Shown here piece by piece: positions 24,673 to 33,342 of a DNA stretch of 39,076 nucleotides (position 1 is the first letter of the stretch; the number at the start of each line of letters is the position of its first letter). Position numbers and translations under genes: made by a program. The DNA comes from an uncultured Lachnospiraceae bacterium. GTDB lineage: Bacteria > Bacillota > Clostridia > Lachnospirales > Lachnospiraceae. The stretch covers positions 1 through 39,076 of the forward strand of contig CADBXF010000013.1 in the NCBI GenBank assembly GCA_902798585.1, given 5' to 3'. The notes under the pieces are model-generated. The model saw only the letters and a program-made list of their open reading frames with translations, was not told where the DNA came from and did not search any database.

Positions 24673-25935
24673 TTACATATAACGCATCGTCCGACGGTAT
24701 CGAAGAAGCAGCAGGAAAGCTAATATTGCTTGATTAATCGTGAATGAAACAAAGGTGCCGGTGATTCCGAAAAATCTTGTGCAAACATAGATGGTCGCAA
24801 TCAGGAAAAGGAAGGGTTTTGCAAGAATTGTGAAGGAGGTTTTTGCTCCGACATGCCCTTCGGTGACCAGCAGGGAGTTGAAGAAGTAGTAGATTCCCTG
24901 GAAGGCAATTCCGGCGGCTTCCAGCGCTACATAGATCCAAACAACCGGGTATTTTTTGCCGAACGCGAACAGAAGAAGCAGAAGAAGCACCGATGTTCCC
25001 GCTGCCAAAACAAGGAAGACAACCGGCAGAAACTTCGTCACGGTCCGCGCCAGACGCTTGCTGTCGATGCCGCGGTTAATCAGAATCGGCAGCATCACCG
25101 TCGCAAAAATATCGTTATAGAAGATGGAGAAATAGTTGCGGATTCCGGCCTGATAAGTGCTGAATATGCCGGAGTCGTATTTGGACCGCATGGCGGAGAT
25201 GATGCAGATGTCCGCGGAGTTTAACGCGGTAATCAGGAACCAGCTCAGCATGTACATAACGCTTGTGGAGAGCAGCTTCCGCACCAGATCCGTGCGGAAA
25301 CGCAGGCGGATTGCGCCGATTCTGTACACGGAGACAAGGAGGACAATCACCTGTCCGCAGACATTGAAAGTCACATATTTATATAGGCTTCCGTTCTTGA
25401 AGCCGAGGATGCAGATCACATAGGAACCGAACAGGAACACGCTTCCCGCGACCTTGGCAAGGCCGAGGCGGAGGAATTTTTCGTCGGCCTTCAAAACCGT
25501 GTCGGCGAGTATGCAGCTGTTCGTTACGACGGCGAGCGCGATGGCGAGATACCACGAGCCCGGCGTCAGGTTGGGAAGCCGGCAGATCAGCGGCGTAACC
25601 AGATACCCGATGAGGCAGAAGGAGAGGCAGATCGCGATGTTGCCGATCAGCACGGTGCCGAGAAGCTCCTTGCGCTCCTCTGCGGAGGATTCCGGAAGAA
25701 TTTTCAAAAGCGTGCTGTTGGCGCCCATGACGAGCGGAATGACGAGAAGGTTGCTTAAACTGAAGACGAGATTGTACTCGCTCATGAGTTCGACGGAGAG
25801 CGTACGCCCCGCTAAGATGGTGACCACCAGATTGGCGAGCACGCCGAAGCCTCGAAACGCAAAAAGCATGAAGAAGTTCTTTATAAACAGCGCAAGAACA
25901 GACGAGTCTGTTTTGTGTCGGGTTGATTCACGCAC
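24673..25935 (-). CDS. Polysaccharide flippase-like membrane protein (Wzx/MATE-type)
   Basis: 420 residues with about twelve hydrophobic segments, beginning NFFMLFAFRGFGVLANLVVT and then ILAGRTLSVELMSEYNLVFS. This N-terminal pattern (a conserved Gly-rich first helix, then a position taken by aromatic/Tyr residues) is typical of oligosaccharide-lipid flippases. It would move lipid-linked sugars across the membrane. The GTG start at 25935 has AGGAGA 7 bases upstream. It has its own promoter and precedes the ubiA-GT2 operon by ~230 bases that hold only a promoter and AT-rich DNA. Confidence 0.85.
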   Translation of the reverse strand: MRESTRHKTDSSVLALFIKNFFMLFAFRGFGVLANLVVTILAGRTLSVELMSEYNLVFSLSNLLVIPLVMGANSTLLKILPESSAEERKELLGTVLIGNIAICLSFCLIGYLVTPLICRLPNLTPGSWYLAIALAVVTNSCILADTVLKADEKFLRLGLAKVAGSVFLFGSYVICILGFKNGSLYKYVTFNVCGQVIVLLVSVYRIGAIRLRFRTDLVRKLLSTSVMYMLSWFLITALNSADICIISAMRSKYDSGIFSTYQAGIRNYFSIFYNDIFATVMLPILINRGIDSKRLARTVTKFLPVVFLVLAAGTSVLLLLLLFAFGKKYPVVWIYVALEAAGIAFQGIYYFFNSLLVTEGHVGAKTSFTILAKPFLFLIATIYVCTRFFGITGTFVSFTINQAILAFLLLLRYRRTMRYM

Positions 25936-25978
25936 GGAATATTCTCCTAATTATGAATAATTATAGCAAACGAATTGA

Positions 25979-26007
25979 ATTATAGGATTCCAAGTGCAAG
26001 ATGTCAA
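25979..26007 (-). promoter_or_regulatory. Consensus promoter of the flippase gene
   Basis: Minus strand TTGACA (26002-26007), 17-base spacer, TATAAT (25979-25984): a perfect sigma-A consensus. The 250 bases from here to the mnmA promoter contain no gene I can support. Confidence 0.85.
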
Positions 26008-26260
26008 GTATATTGTGAAAAGATTGGTGATTTACTGCATTTTTCGATTATTTTGCTGCATTTTCTGCGAAAATGACGGTGAATACGGCAGGGCCGCCTG
26101 CATAACAGTGAATATTTGCTGTTGTAACGGAAAAAGAGTCAATTCCCGTACTTCCTTTAATATATGGGAGACCGATGAGGGCCCCTGTGCGTCTGCGGCG
26201 CCTCGGGATTTCGATGTATGTTTTCGCGGCAACAGACTCTGTACAAAAGGGAGGGTTTCT

Positions 26261-26269
26261 TGGTATACT
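26261..26269 (+). promoter_or_regulatory. Extended -10 promoter of mnmA
   Basis: TGGTATACT (26261-26269). The -35 position is weak (GTACAA). Transcription would start near 26276. Confidence 0.6.
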
Positions 26270-26320
26270 AAAGGGGCGGCGGAGATGCCGGACGGAAGGG
26301 AACAGAGAGACATTCAGACT

Positions 26321-27445
26321 ATGAAGAAGATTTTGGTCGGGCTGTCGGGCGGCGTGGACAGCGCTGTGGCAGCCCTCTTGTTGAAGAAAAAAGGATACGA
26401 TGTCGCGGGGATTACGCTTCGCACATGGGAGTCGGACGCCGGCGAGATGAGCCGCTGCTGTGAGATCGATGACGCGAGAGACACGGCGGCCCGGCTCGGC
26501 ATTCCGTTTCATGTCGTGAACTGCGTGGGGATATTTTGCGAGAAGGTGACAAAGCCGTTCGTTGCGGAATACCTGCGCGGGCGGACGCCGAACCCGTGCG
26601 TCGGCTGCAACCGCGAGGTCAAATGGGCGAAGATGCTTGAGTACGCGGACATCATGCAGGCGGACGGCGTCGCAACGGGGCACTATGCGAAGGTCGTGCA
26701 GCTGCAAAACGGCCGCTTCACGGTGCACACTGCGGCGCACGCGGAGAAGGACCAGACCTATATGCTCTACCGCCTGACGCAGGAGCAGCTCAGGCGGACC
26801 GTGATGCCGCTTGCGGACATGTCGAAGGCGGAGGTACGGGCGCTCGCGGAGGCCGCGGGAATTCCCGTGGCGGACAAGCCCGACTCGCAGGAGATTTGCT
26901 TTGTACCGGAGGGGCACTATGCGGAGTATGTCAGAGACCATGCGCCGGAGGGATGCGGGATTCCCGGCGAAGGAAATTTCGTCGATCTTGACGGCAGGGT
27001 TCTCGGGCGTCACAAGGGCATCATCCACTACACCGTGGGGCAGCGCAAGGGTTTGGGCATCGCGCTCGGTTTCCCTGCGTATGTCGCGGAGATTCGCCCC
27101 GCGGAAAATGAGGTCGTCCTCGGCGACGAGAGCGCCGTGTACCGCAGCAGCATTTTTTGTGAGGATGTGAATTTCATGGGGATTCCGGATATCGCGGCCG
27201 GCGAGTCGCTCCGGTGCTTTGTGAAGGTGCGCTACCACCACACCGCGCAGGCGGCGACTGTCACGCGGTTTGCGGGGGAGAACACGACGACCGCGGAAGA
27301 AGGCGGGGCGGGCGGAGGCCTGTTCCGAATCGCCTTCGACGAACCGGTCCGTGCGGCAGCGCCCGGGCAGTCGGCGGTATGGTACGACGCAGACGGAAAT
27401 GTGCTCGGCGGCGGGATTATTTCAGAGAAAAATACGGAGCGATAG
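26321..27445 (+). CDS. mnmA: tRNA-specific 2-thiouridylase
   Basis: A 374-residue cytoplasmic enzyme that thiolates U34 of tRNA Lys, Glu and Gln with ATP and a persulfide donor. The PP-loop is VGLSGGVDSAV. The catalytic cysteines are C93 in NPCVGC and C193 in SQEICF. TGHYAKV and HYTVGQRKGLG are the later family motifs. The ATG at 26321 was chosen because MKKILVGLSGG is the family start and the in-frame ATG at 26285 lies only ~9 bases from the transcript start. An acidic/Gly-rich insertion sits near the C-terminus. The PASTA gene follows after 15 bases. Confidence 0.94.
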   Translation: MKKILVGLSGGVDSAVAALLLKKKGYDVAGITLRTWESDAGEMSRCCEIDDARDTAARLGIPFHVVNCVGIFCEKVTKPFVAEYLRGRTPNPCVGCNREVKWAKMLEYADIMQADGVATGHYAKVVQLQNGRFTVHTAAHAEKDQTYMLYRLTQEQLRRTVMPLADMSKAEVRALAEAAGIPVADKPDSQEICFVPEGHYAEYVRDHAPEGCGIPGEGNFVDLDGRVLGRHKGIIHYTVGQRKGLGIALGFPAYVAEIRPAENEVVLGDESAVYRSSIFCEDVNFMGIPDIAAGESLRCFVKVRYHHTAQAATVTRFAGENTTTAEEGGAGGGLFRIAFDEPVRAAAPGQSAVWYDADGNVLGGGIISEKNTER

Positions 27446-27460
27446 AAGGAGAAAACCGGG

Positions 27461-28081
27461 ATGAACGAAGAAGAAACAGCAGTCAAAAAAGACAAAAAAG
27501 CACAGGACTTCATCTGGACACTGGTGGGCATACTTATGATCGTGCTGATAGAATTCGGGTTTCGGGACGGAGGCTGGTTTCGGTCGAAGGAGGCTGAAAT
27601 CCCGGATGTCCGGGGGATGAGTTATGACGATGCGGTAACCACAATCAAAGCGAAACTGAAGAAAGCCGGTATCGAAAATGTTAAATTTCATCAGGGATGG
27701 GGGGATGCCGGGCCGAAGTACGAGCTGCTGGTTGCAAGCCAGGATCCCGAACCGGGAACCGTTGTGCGCAAAGGGGACAAGGTTGTCGTTAACCTGATTG
27801 TCGGCGAAGGCTGGTACAGTACGCAGTACCCCATCAAATATGAGATTGCGGAAGATATCCTGCAGTATTTTACGAGTTTGCCCCAAAGCGCCGTGTGCGG
27901 AACTACCGTGGAAATCCGGACAAAAGCTCTGACAGATGCGGATATTCATGTGTATGTGGGCGCGTACGAAGCGAAAAAAACACACGACGGCAGCGATTAT
28001 TGGGGATACTCATTTCCCATGCCGGTAGGCGGCGCGACAGTTACGGCCAAATGGTATACGGAAGATGAATTAAAAAAGTAA
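27461..28081 (+). CDS. Single-pass membrane protein with a PASTA domain
   Basis: 206 residues. A charged cytoplasmic N-terminus (1-16) is followed by one membrane helix (17-33) and one PASTA domain (47-114): IPDVRGMSYDDA at the start and DPEPGTVVRKGDKVVV at the end, the latter being the typical PASTA turn. The C-terminal part (about 120-205) is a beta-rich extracellular region I do not recognise. PASTA domains bind peptidoglycan fragments or beta-lactams and usually sit on PrkC-like kinases or PBPs; here no kinase or PBP domain is present. It is followed by a zinc-ribbon gene. Confidence 0.85.
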   Translation: MNEEETAVKKDKKAQDFIWTLVGILMIVLIEFGFRDGGWFRSKEAEIPDVRGMSYDDAVTTIKAKLKKAGIENVKFHQGWGDAGPKYELLVASQDPEPGTVVRKGDKVVVNLIVGEGWYSTQYPIKYEIAEDILQYFTSLPQSAVCGTTVEIRTKALTDADIHVYVGAYEAKKTHDGSDYWGYSFPMPVGGATVTAKWYTEDELKK

Positions 28082-28112
28082 AGCGGAAACGATGTCGCAT
28101 AGGGGGATTGCA

Positions 28113-28871
28113 ATGAAATGTCCGTTTTGTGATTACGAAAATCAGGTCGGCGCAGCCGAATGCGTATTTTGCGGAGCGATGCTTCCGTCGGAGGACGAGG
28201 TGACGACCGCCGGCAGAGAGAGCATTCTGGACCACGCTGCGGAGAAACTGGTGCGCTGCTCGTACTGCTGGAAGCTGAATCCCCCGGAAAATGAGCTGTG
28301 CGATGAGTGCGGGATGCCGCTTGCATTTGTGCCGCATCCCGAGCAGGCGGGGAAGACCCGGCCGCTTCGGAAGCGCGGCGAGGTCTGGACGCCGATTCCG
28401 GAGGGGAAACGCCGCTGCAGAGCCTGCTGGCACGACAATGAACTCGACGCCGTGCTGTGCGAAAAATGCGGATGCAAGCTGCTGATTCTCACGGAGGATC
28501 CCGACTATCACATGATAAAATCACAGCCGTCCCGCCCGGTCGTCAGCGATTTCGAATCGATTAAGTCGAGAGAAGAGACGGCGGATATGATCGGCGCCGC
28601 GGTCGGTTCCATGGTGAAGGACATCTTCCTGGAAGCGAGGGAGAAGGACCTTGCGAAGCAGGCCGAGAAGGAGAAGATCGAGCGCTCCCGAAAGAGCGGT
28701 TCCGTCAACTATGCGGAGCCGGGAAAAATCCGCTGCCGCAACTGCTGGTACGATAACCCCGCCGACGCAACCGCCTGCGCACAGTGCGGCTGCAAGCTGC
28801 GGAGGCCGCGCCGGATGTCGACCGCAGGAGAAAACGGGGGCAACGGCTCCGATGCCGGCCGCAGCGAATAA
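28113..28871 (+). CDS. Four-zinc-ribbon protein of unknown function
   Basis: About 252 residues with four CxxC..CxxC zinc ribbons. Ribbon 1 is near residues 3-21 (CPFCDYEN to CVFCG), ribbon 2 near 50-69, ribbon 3 near 101-120 and ribbon 4 near 209-228. Ribbons 2 to 4 share a CxxCW..N pattern. Between the third and fourth lies a charged helical segment. No signal peptide or membrane helix. The ATG at 28113 has AGGGGG upstream; an earlier in-frame start at 28092 does not. It follows the PASTA gene by 31 bases, probably co-transcribed. Function unknown. Confidence 0.75.
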   Translation: MKCPFCDYENQVGAAECVFCGAMLPSEDEVTTAGRESILDHAAEKLVRCSYCWKLNPPENELCDECGMPLAFVPHPEQAGKTRPLRKRGEVWTPIPEGKRRCRACWHDNELDAVLCEKCGCKLLILTEDPDYHMIKSQPSRPVVSDFESIKSREETADMIGAAVGSMVKDIFLEAREKDLAKQAEKEKIERSRKSGSVNYAEPGKIRCRNCWYDNPADATACAQCGCKLRRPRRMSTAGENGGNGSDAGRSE

Positions 28872-28895
28872 TTGCGGCGGAAACACGGCATTTCC

Positions 28896-28924
28896 TTGCA
28901 TGCGCGCCGCGCGCGTGGTATACT
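28896..28924 (+). promoter_or_regulatory. metF promoter
   Basis: TTGCAT (28896-28901), 17-base spacer ending TGG, TATACT (28919-28924), so an extended -10. The ATG is about 25 bases downstream of the predicted start. Confidence 0.75.
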
Positions 28925-28955
28925 GTGAGAAACTCAAAAAAGGTATGGAATACGG

Positions 28956-29846
28956 ATGAAGTTATCGGAAATTATGAAGAACGGTCGCACGGCGTTCACC
29001 TTCGAGATTTTCCCTCCGAAGAAGGATATGCCGATTGAGACGATCTATAAGACGCTGGACGGGCTGCAGGGACTGCGGCCGGATTTTATCAGCGTGACTT
29101 ACGGCGCCGGCGGAAGCGCGGCGGATACGAAGACCGCGGATATCGCGGAGATTATCGAGAAGAAGTACAGCATCGCTTCGGCGGTGCATTTGACGTGTTT
29201 GTACAACACCAAAGAGGACATCGACCTGATTTGCGAGCAGCTCAAGGCGCGCGGGATTGAGAATATCTTAGCGCTGCGCGGCGACCGCAATCCCAACGCG
29301 GAGCGCGAGGTGCAGACGGACTTTAAGCATGCGTCGGATTTGATTGCGTATCTGAGGACGAAGGGCGATTTCCACATCATGGGAGCCTGCTATCCGGAAG
29401 GGCACATGGAGGCGGCTACGCTCGACGCGGACATCGCGAATCTGAAGAAGAAAGTGGATGCGGGGGCGGACCATCTGCTGTCGCAGCTGTTCTTCGACAA
29501 TGATGCATTTTTCGCGTTTTTGGACAAGGCGCACGCGGCGGGAATCACCGTGCCGATTGAGGCGGGCATCATGCCCTGCACCAGCAAGGCTTCCATCGAG
29601 CGCATGGTCACGATGTGCGGTGCGAGTATCCCTTCGAAGTTTGCAAGGATGATGGCGCGTTATGAAGCGTATCCCGACGCGGTTCGCGAGGGCGGCATCG
29701 CCTACGCAATCGACCAGATTATCGACCTGGTGTCCCGCGGCGTGGACGGCATTCACCTTTACACGATGAACAACCCCTACGTCGCAAAGCGCATCACCGA
29801 TGCGGTTGCACCGATGATCAACCCCGGACTGATCCGCGAGGATTGA
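28956..29846 (+). CDS. metF: Methylenetetrahydrofolate reductase
   Basis: A 296-residue FAD-type TIM-barrel enzyme that reduces 5,10-methylene-THF to 5-methyl-THF, the methyl donor of MetH. Conserved blocks are FEIFPPK near the start, SVTYGAGGS, LALRGD, QLFFDND and GIMPCTS. Length is normal for the short bacterial form. It starts right after its promoter with a weak ribosome site. The MetH activation-domain and metH genes follow on the same strand, completing the B12-dependent methionine branch. Confidence 0.93.
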   Translation: MKLSEIMKNGRTAFTFEIFPPKKDMPIETIYKTLDGLQGLRPDFISVTYGAGGSAADTKTADIAEIIEKKYSIASAVHLTCLYNTKEDIDLICEQLKARGIENILALRGDRNPNAEREVQTDFKHASDLIAYLRTKGDFHIMGACYPEGHMEAATLDADIANLKKKVDAGADHLLSQLFFDNDAFFAFLDKAHAAGITVPIEAGIMPCTSKASIERMVTMCGASIPSKFARMMARYEAYPDAVREGGIAYAIDQIIDLVSRGVDGIHLYTMNNPYVAKRITDAVAPMINPGLIRED

Positions 29847-30017
29847 GCCGGATTTGACATAACAACGAAACAAGGAAATCCCGTGCACGCCCCGGTCTAC
29901 GGATCTCGGCGTGCTGTTGGAGTGTTTGGAAAAAGACGATTGAGCGCCGGAAGAGCAGCGCATCGGAGGAATCTCCGGGGCGATGACGAAGCGCTTTTGA
30001 AGGAGCAGGGAGCGAGT

Positions 30018-30785
30018 ATGGTAGAACTGAAACCGATTCGAATGGAGGAGGCCGCGAGGTATCTGGGCTACGGCGGGCAGATGCCCGACGAGACCATCCT
30101 GGCGCTGATGCGCGAGTGTGAAAAGCCCCTCATGGAGGCGTGTCATCCGGCATACAGCGTCGGCATCTTTGACATGGAGTGCTGCGGCGAAGCCGAGGTG
30201 AAGCTCGCGGAGTGCGCGCTGGCGCTCACGGGAAAAGACATTGTGAATCATCTCGTCGGCTGCACGAAGGTTGCGCTGGTGGCGGCGACGCTCGGCTCGG
30301 GCGTGGATACGCTTTTGCGGAGGCTTCAGAAGACCGAGATGGCGAAGGCGCTTCTCACGGACGCCATGGCGGGCGCGGCAATCGAGCAGATCTGCGACGA
30401 CATCCAGGCGGAGCTTTCGCGGAAAATGCCCCTCTACCGTCAGACCTGGCGCTTCTCGCCGGGGTACGGCGATCTGCCGCTTTCGCTTCAGGAGGAGCTG
30501 CTGTCGGCGGTTGAGGCCGGCAAGAGAATCGGGCTTGCGACGACCGCGGGACACATGCTCACCCCGATGAAATCCGTGACGGCAATCATCGGATTGCAGG
30601 ACATGACGAAGGAACTTCGGAAGGTATCCACCGAGGACGGCGATGCGCTTTCGGCGCCGGTAGGAGCCTGTGCAGCGGGAGCGTGCGCGGGATGTGCATA
30701 CCACGATAGCTGTCTATCAAGGCAGGATAAAACGGCAAATGAGACAACTGACGCAGAAGCGTCGGACGGAGGAAAGCATGAGTAA
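30018..30785 (+). CDS. Stand-alone MetH activation-domain-like protein
   Basis: 255 residues. It resembles the S-adenosylmethionine-binding activation domain that is fused to the C-terminus of E. coli MetH, here as a separate protein: TLGSGVDTLLRRLQ and RFSPGYGDLPLSLQ are typical of this domain, where RxxPGYxxxP binds SAM. It would reductively reactivate cob(II)alamin on MetH. The C-terminus holds a cysteine cluster CAAGACAGCAYHDSC (about 218-232) that may bind metal or act in redox. GGGAG lies 5 bases before the ATG. The stop overlaps the metH start by 8 bases. The open frame upstream to 29883 is not credible. Confidence 0.85.
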   Translation: MVELKPIRMEEAARYLGYGGQMPDETILALMRECEKPLMEACHPAYSVGIFDMECCGEAEVKLAECALALTGKDIVNHLVGCTKVALVAATLGSGVDTLLRRLQKTEMAKALLTDAMAGAAIEQICDDIQAELSRKMPLYRQTWRFSPGYGDLPLSLQEELLSAVEAGKRIGLATTAGHMLTPMKSVTAIIGLQDMTKELRKVSTEDGDALSAPVGACAAGACAGCAYHDSCLSRQDKTANETTDAEASDGGKHE

Positions 30786-33324
30786 TTACCCCGAAATTAT
30801 GATTCTGGACGGCGCCATGGGCACCGAGCTGCAGGCAGCGGGATTGCCTCTGGGAGGAGTTCCGGAGGTCTGGAATATCGAGCATCCCGAGAAGGTGACG
30901 GAGATACACCGCCGCTATATCGAGGCCGGGTCGCAGGTCGTCTACGCGAACACCTTCGGCGCGAACCGCTTGAAGATGGCGAAGACCGGGTATCCCCTGC
31001 AGGCGCTGATTGTCGCGGCAATCGGAAATGCCCGCGCGGCGGTTCTGACCTCGAACAATAAAAACGCGAAGGTCGCCCTTGATATCGGACCCATCGGCCG
31101 GCTTCTTTCGCCCCTCGGGGATCTTTCCTTCGAGGAGGCGTACGACATTTTCGCAGAGGAAGTGCGTGCGGCAAAGGGAGCGGATCTCATTGTCATCGAG
31201 ACGATGAGCGACCTCTATGAGGCGAAAGCCGCGGTTCTGGCCGCGAAGGAGAACAGCGATCTTCCGGTGTACCTCACGATGAGCTTTGAGGCCAACGGCC
31301 GCACCTTCACCGGCACGGACATCGATGCGATGGCGCTCACATTTTCCGACATGGGAATTGACGGAATCGGCGTGAACTGCTCGCTCGGACCGGCGGAACT
31401 GCTGCCGATGGTAAAGCGGCTCTACACGGCGACGAAGCTGCCCATCGTGGTAAAGCCGAACGCAGGTCTGCCCGACCCTGCGACGAACACTTACAATGTG
31501 TCGCCCGGGGAATTCGGCGCGATTATGCGGCAAATGCTTCCCTACGGCGTTCGCGTCGTGGGCGGCTGTTGCGGAACCTCGCCCGACTATATCCGGGAGC
31601 TTGTGCGCGTCGTGCGCGAGTGGGAGGCGGAGCGCGATGCGATACCGGCAGCACAGGACAATACCTCGGCCGGCAGCGGCTTTTACCCCGGGGACTACGA
31701 GGAGCTCACAAGGGAGCGCAACACGCGGCCCACGGGAATCTGTTCCGCCAACAAGGCGGTCTGGTTCACGGAGCCCCGCTGCATCGGCGAGCGCATCAAC
31801 CCCACGGGCAAGAAGCGCTTCAAGGAAGCCCTGCAGAACGGCGATATGGATTACATTCTCGGGCAGGCAATCTCCCAGGTGGAGGCCGGCGCCGAGATTT
31901 TGGATGTCAATGTCGGTCTTCCCGGCATCGACGAGACGGAGATGATGGTGCGGGTGATTCGCGAGCTGCAGGCGGTTGTGGATGTTCCGCTGCAGATTGA
32001 CTCGAACAAGCCCGAGGTCCTCGAGGCGGCGCTTCGCATCTACAACGGAAAACCGCTTGTGAACAGCGTAAACGGCGAGGAGAAGAGCCTTTCATCGATT
32101 CTCCCGCTTGTCAAAAAATACGGCGCGGCTGTGGTTGGACTAACACTCGATGAGGCCGGTATCGGCTCGAAGGCGGAGGAGCGATTTGCCGTAGCGGAGA
32201 AGATTGTGTCGCGCGCGGAGGCCGTCGGCATCCGCAGGGAAAATCTGCAGATTGACTGCCTGACGCTCACGGCGAGCGCGGAGCAGGCGGCGGTAGCGGA
32301 GACTTTGAAGGCGGTTGCGATGGTGCATGAGAAGCTTCACACCGGCGCGGTTCTCGGCGTCTCCAATGTAAGCTTCGGACTTCCGAACCGCGATCTGGTG
32401 AATGCGACATTTCTCACGATGGCGCTCCAAAACGGCCTGACACTGCCGATTATGAATCCGAATTCGGAGGCGATGATGGGCGCATTGCGCGCATTCCGCC
32501 TTCTCATGAATATCGATAAGAACTCGCTTGCATATATGGATGCGTACCGCGATTATGTTCCGCCCACCGCAGGCGGGGCAGGCGCCGGCAGCGGAGCAGG
32601 CACGGCGGGCGCTTCCGGAGCAGCATCCGCGAAGAGCACCGTTGCCGCACCCTCGGGCGACGCGACGGCAGCGGACATCGCCTCGAAACTTGGGGACGGA
32701 GCAGCCTCGTTGTACACCGCGGTTGTGCGAGGGCTTTCCGCGCAGGGAACGGAGCTTACGAAGAGCCTTTTGACGACGATGGATTCGATGGATATCGTAA
32801 ACGGCGTGCTGATTCCCGCGCTCGACACGGTCGGCGCAGGGTTTGAGAGCGGCAAGGTGTTTCTGCCGCAGCTGATTCTGTCCGCGTCCGTGGTGCAGGG
32901 AGCATTTGCCGAGATTAAGGAGCATATGCGCAGAAGCGGCGGCGAGACCGTGAGCAAGGGCACGATTGTGCTTGCCACCGTGAAGGGCGACATCCACGAT
33001 ATCGGCAAAAACATCGTAAAGGTTCTTTTGGAAAATTACGGCTTCACCGTGGTTGACCTCGGCCGCGATGTGGAGATTTCGGCGGTTGTCGAGGCCGCGA
33101 AGAGGACCGGAACGCCGCTTGTGGGCTTAAGCGCCCTCATGACGACGACGCTGCCGAGCATGAAGGACACCATCACGGCGCTTCGTGAGGCGGGGCTTCC
33201 GTGTAAGGTTGTGGTCGGCGGTGCGGTTCTCACGCCGGAGTATGCGGTCGAGATCGGAGCGGATTACTACGGCCGCGATGCGAAGGCGACGGTCGACATC
33301 GCAAGAGAGGTCTTCGGGGTATAA
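30778..33324 (+). CDS. metH: Cobalamin-dependent methionine synthase without activation domain
   Basis: 848 residues. The homocysteine-binding domain covers about 1-300, with DGAMGTELQ and the zinc cysteines in GVNCSLGP (~201) and GGCCGT (~263-264). The pterin-binding domain (about 330-590) starts GERINPTGKK. An Ala/Gly/Ser-rich linker (about 596-641) precedes the B12 cap and Rossmann domain, where KGDIHDIGKNI (~736-746) supplies the cobalt-binding His. The C-terminal activation domain is absent and is encoded just upstream. GGAGG lies 5 bases before the ATG. Methyl groups come from metF product. B12 supply is plausibly from the ECF operon in the same window. Confidence 0.95.
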   Translation: MSNYPEIMILDGAMGTELQAAGLPLGGVPEVWNIEHPEKVTEIHRRYIEAGSQVVYANTFGANRLKMAKTGYPLQALIVAAIGNARAAVLTSNNKNAKVALDIGPIGRLLSPLGDLSFEEAYDIFAEEVRAAKGADLIVIETMSDLYEAKAAVLAAKENSDLPVYLTMSFEANGRTFTGTDIDAMALTFSDMGIDGIGVNCSLGPAELLPMVKRLYTATKLPIVVKPNAGLPDPATNTYNVSPGEFGAIMRQMLPYGVRVVGGCCGTSPDYIRELVRVVREWEAERDAIPAAQDNTSAGSGFYPGDYEELTRERNTRPTGICSANKAVWFTEPRCIGERINPTGKKRFKEALQNGDMDYILGQAISQVEAGAEILDVNVGLPGIDETEMMVRVIRELQAVVDVPLQIDSNKPEVLEAALRIYNGKPLVNSVNGEEKSLSSILPLVKKYGAAVVGLTLDEAGIGSKAEERFAVAEKIVSRAEAVGIRRENLQIDCLTLTASAEQAAVAETLKAVAMVHEKLHTGAVLGVSNVSFGLPNRDLVNATFLTMALQNGLTLPIMNPNSEAMMGALRAFRLLMNIDKNSLAYMDAYRDYVPPTAGGAGAGSGAGTAGASGAASAKSTVAAPSGDATAADIASKLGDGAASLYTAVVRGLSAQGTELTKSLLTTMDSMDIVNGVLIPALDTVGAGFESGKVFLPQLILSASVVQGAFAEIKEHMRRSGGETVSKGTIVLATVKGDIHDIGKNIVKVLLENYGFTVVDLGRDVEISAVVEAAKRTGTPLVGLSALMTTTLPSMKDTITALREAGLPCKVVVGGAVLTPEYAVEIGADYYGRDAKATVDIAREVFGV

Positions 33325-33342
33325 GCGAAAGGGAGAGCGCAT

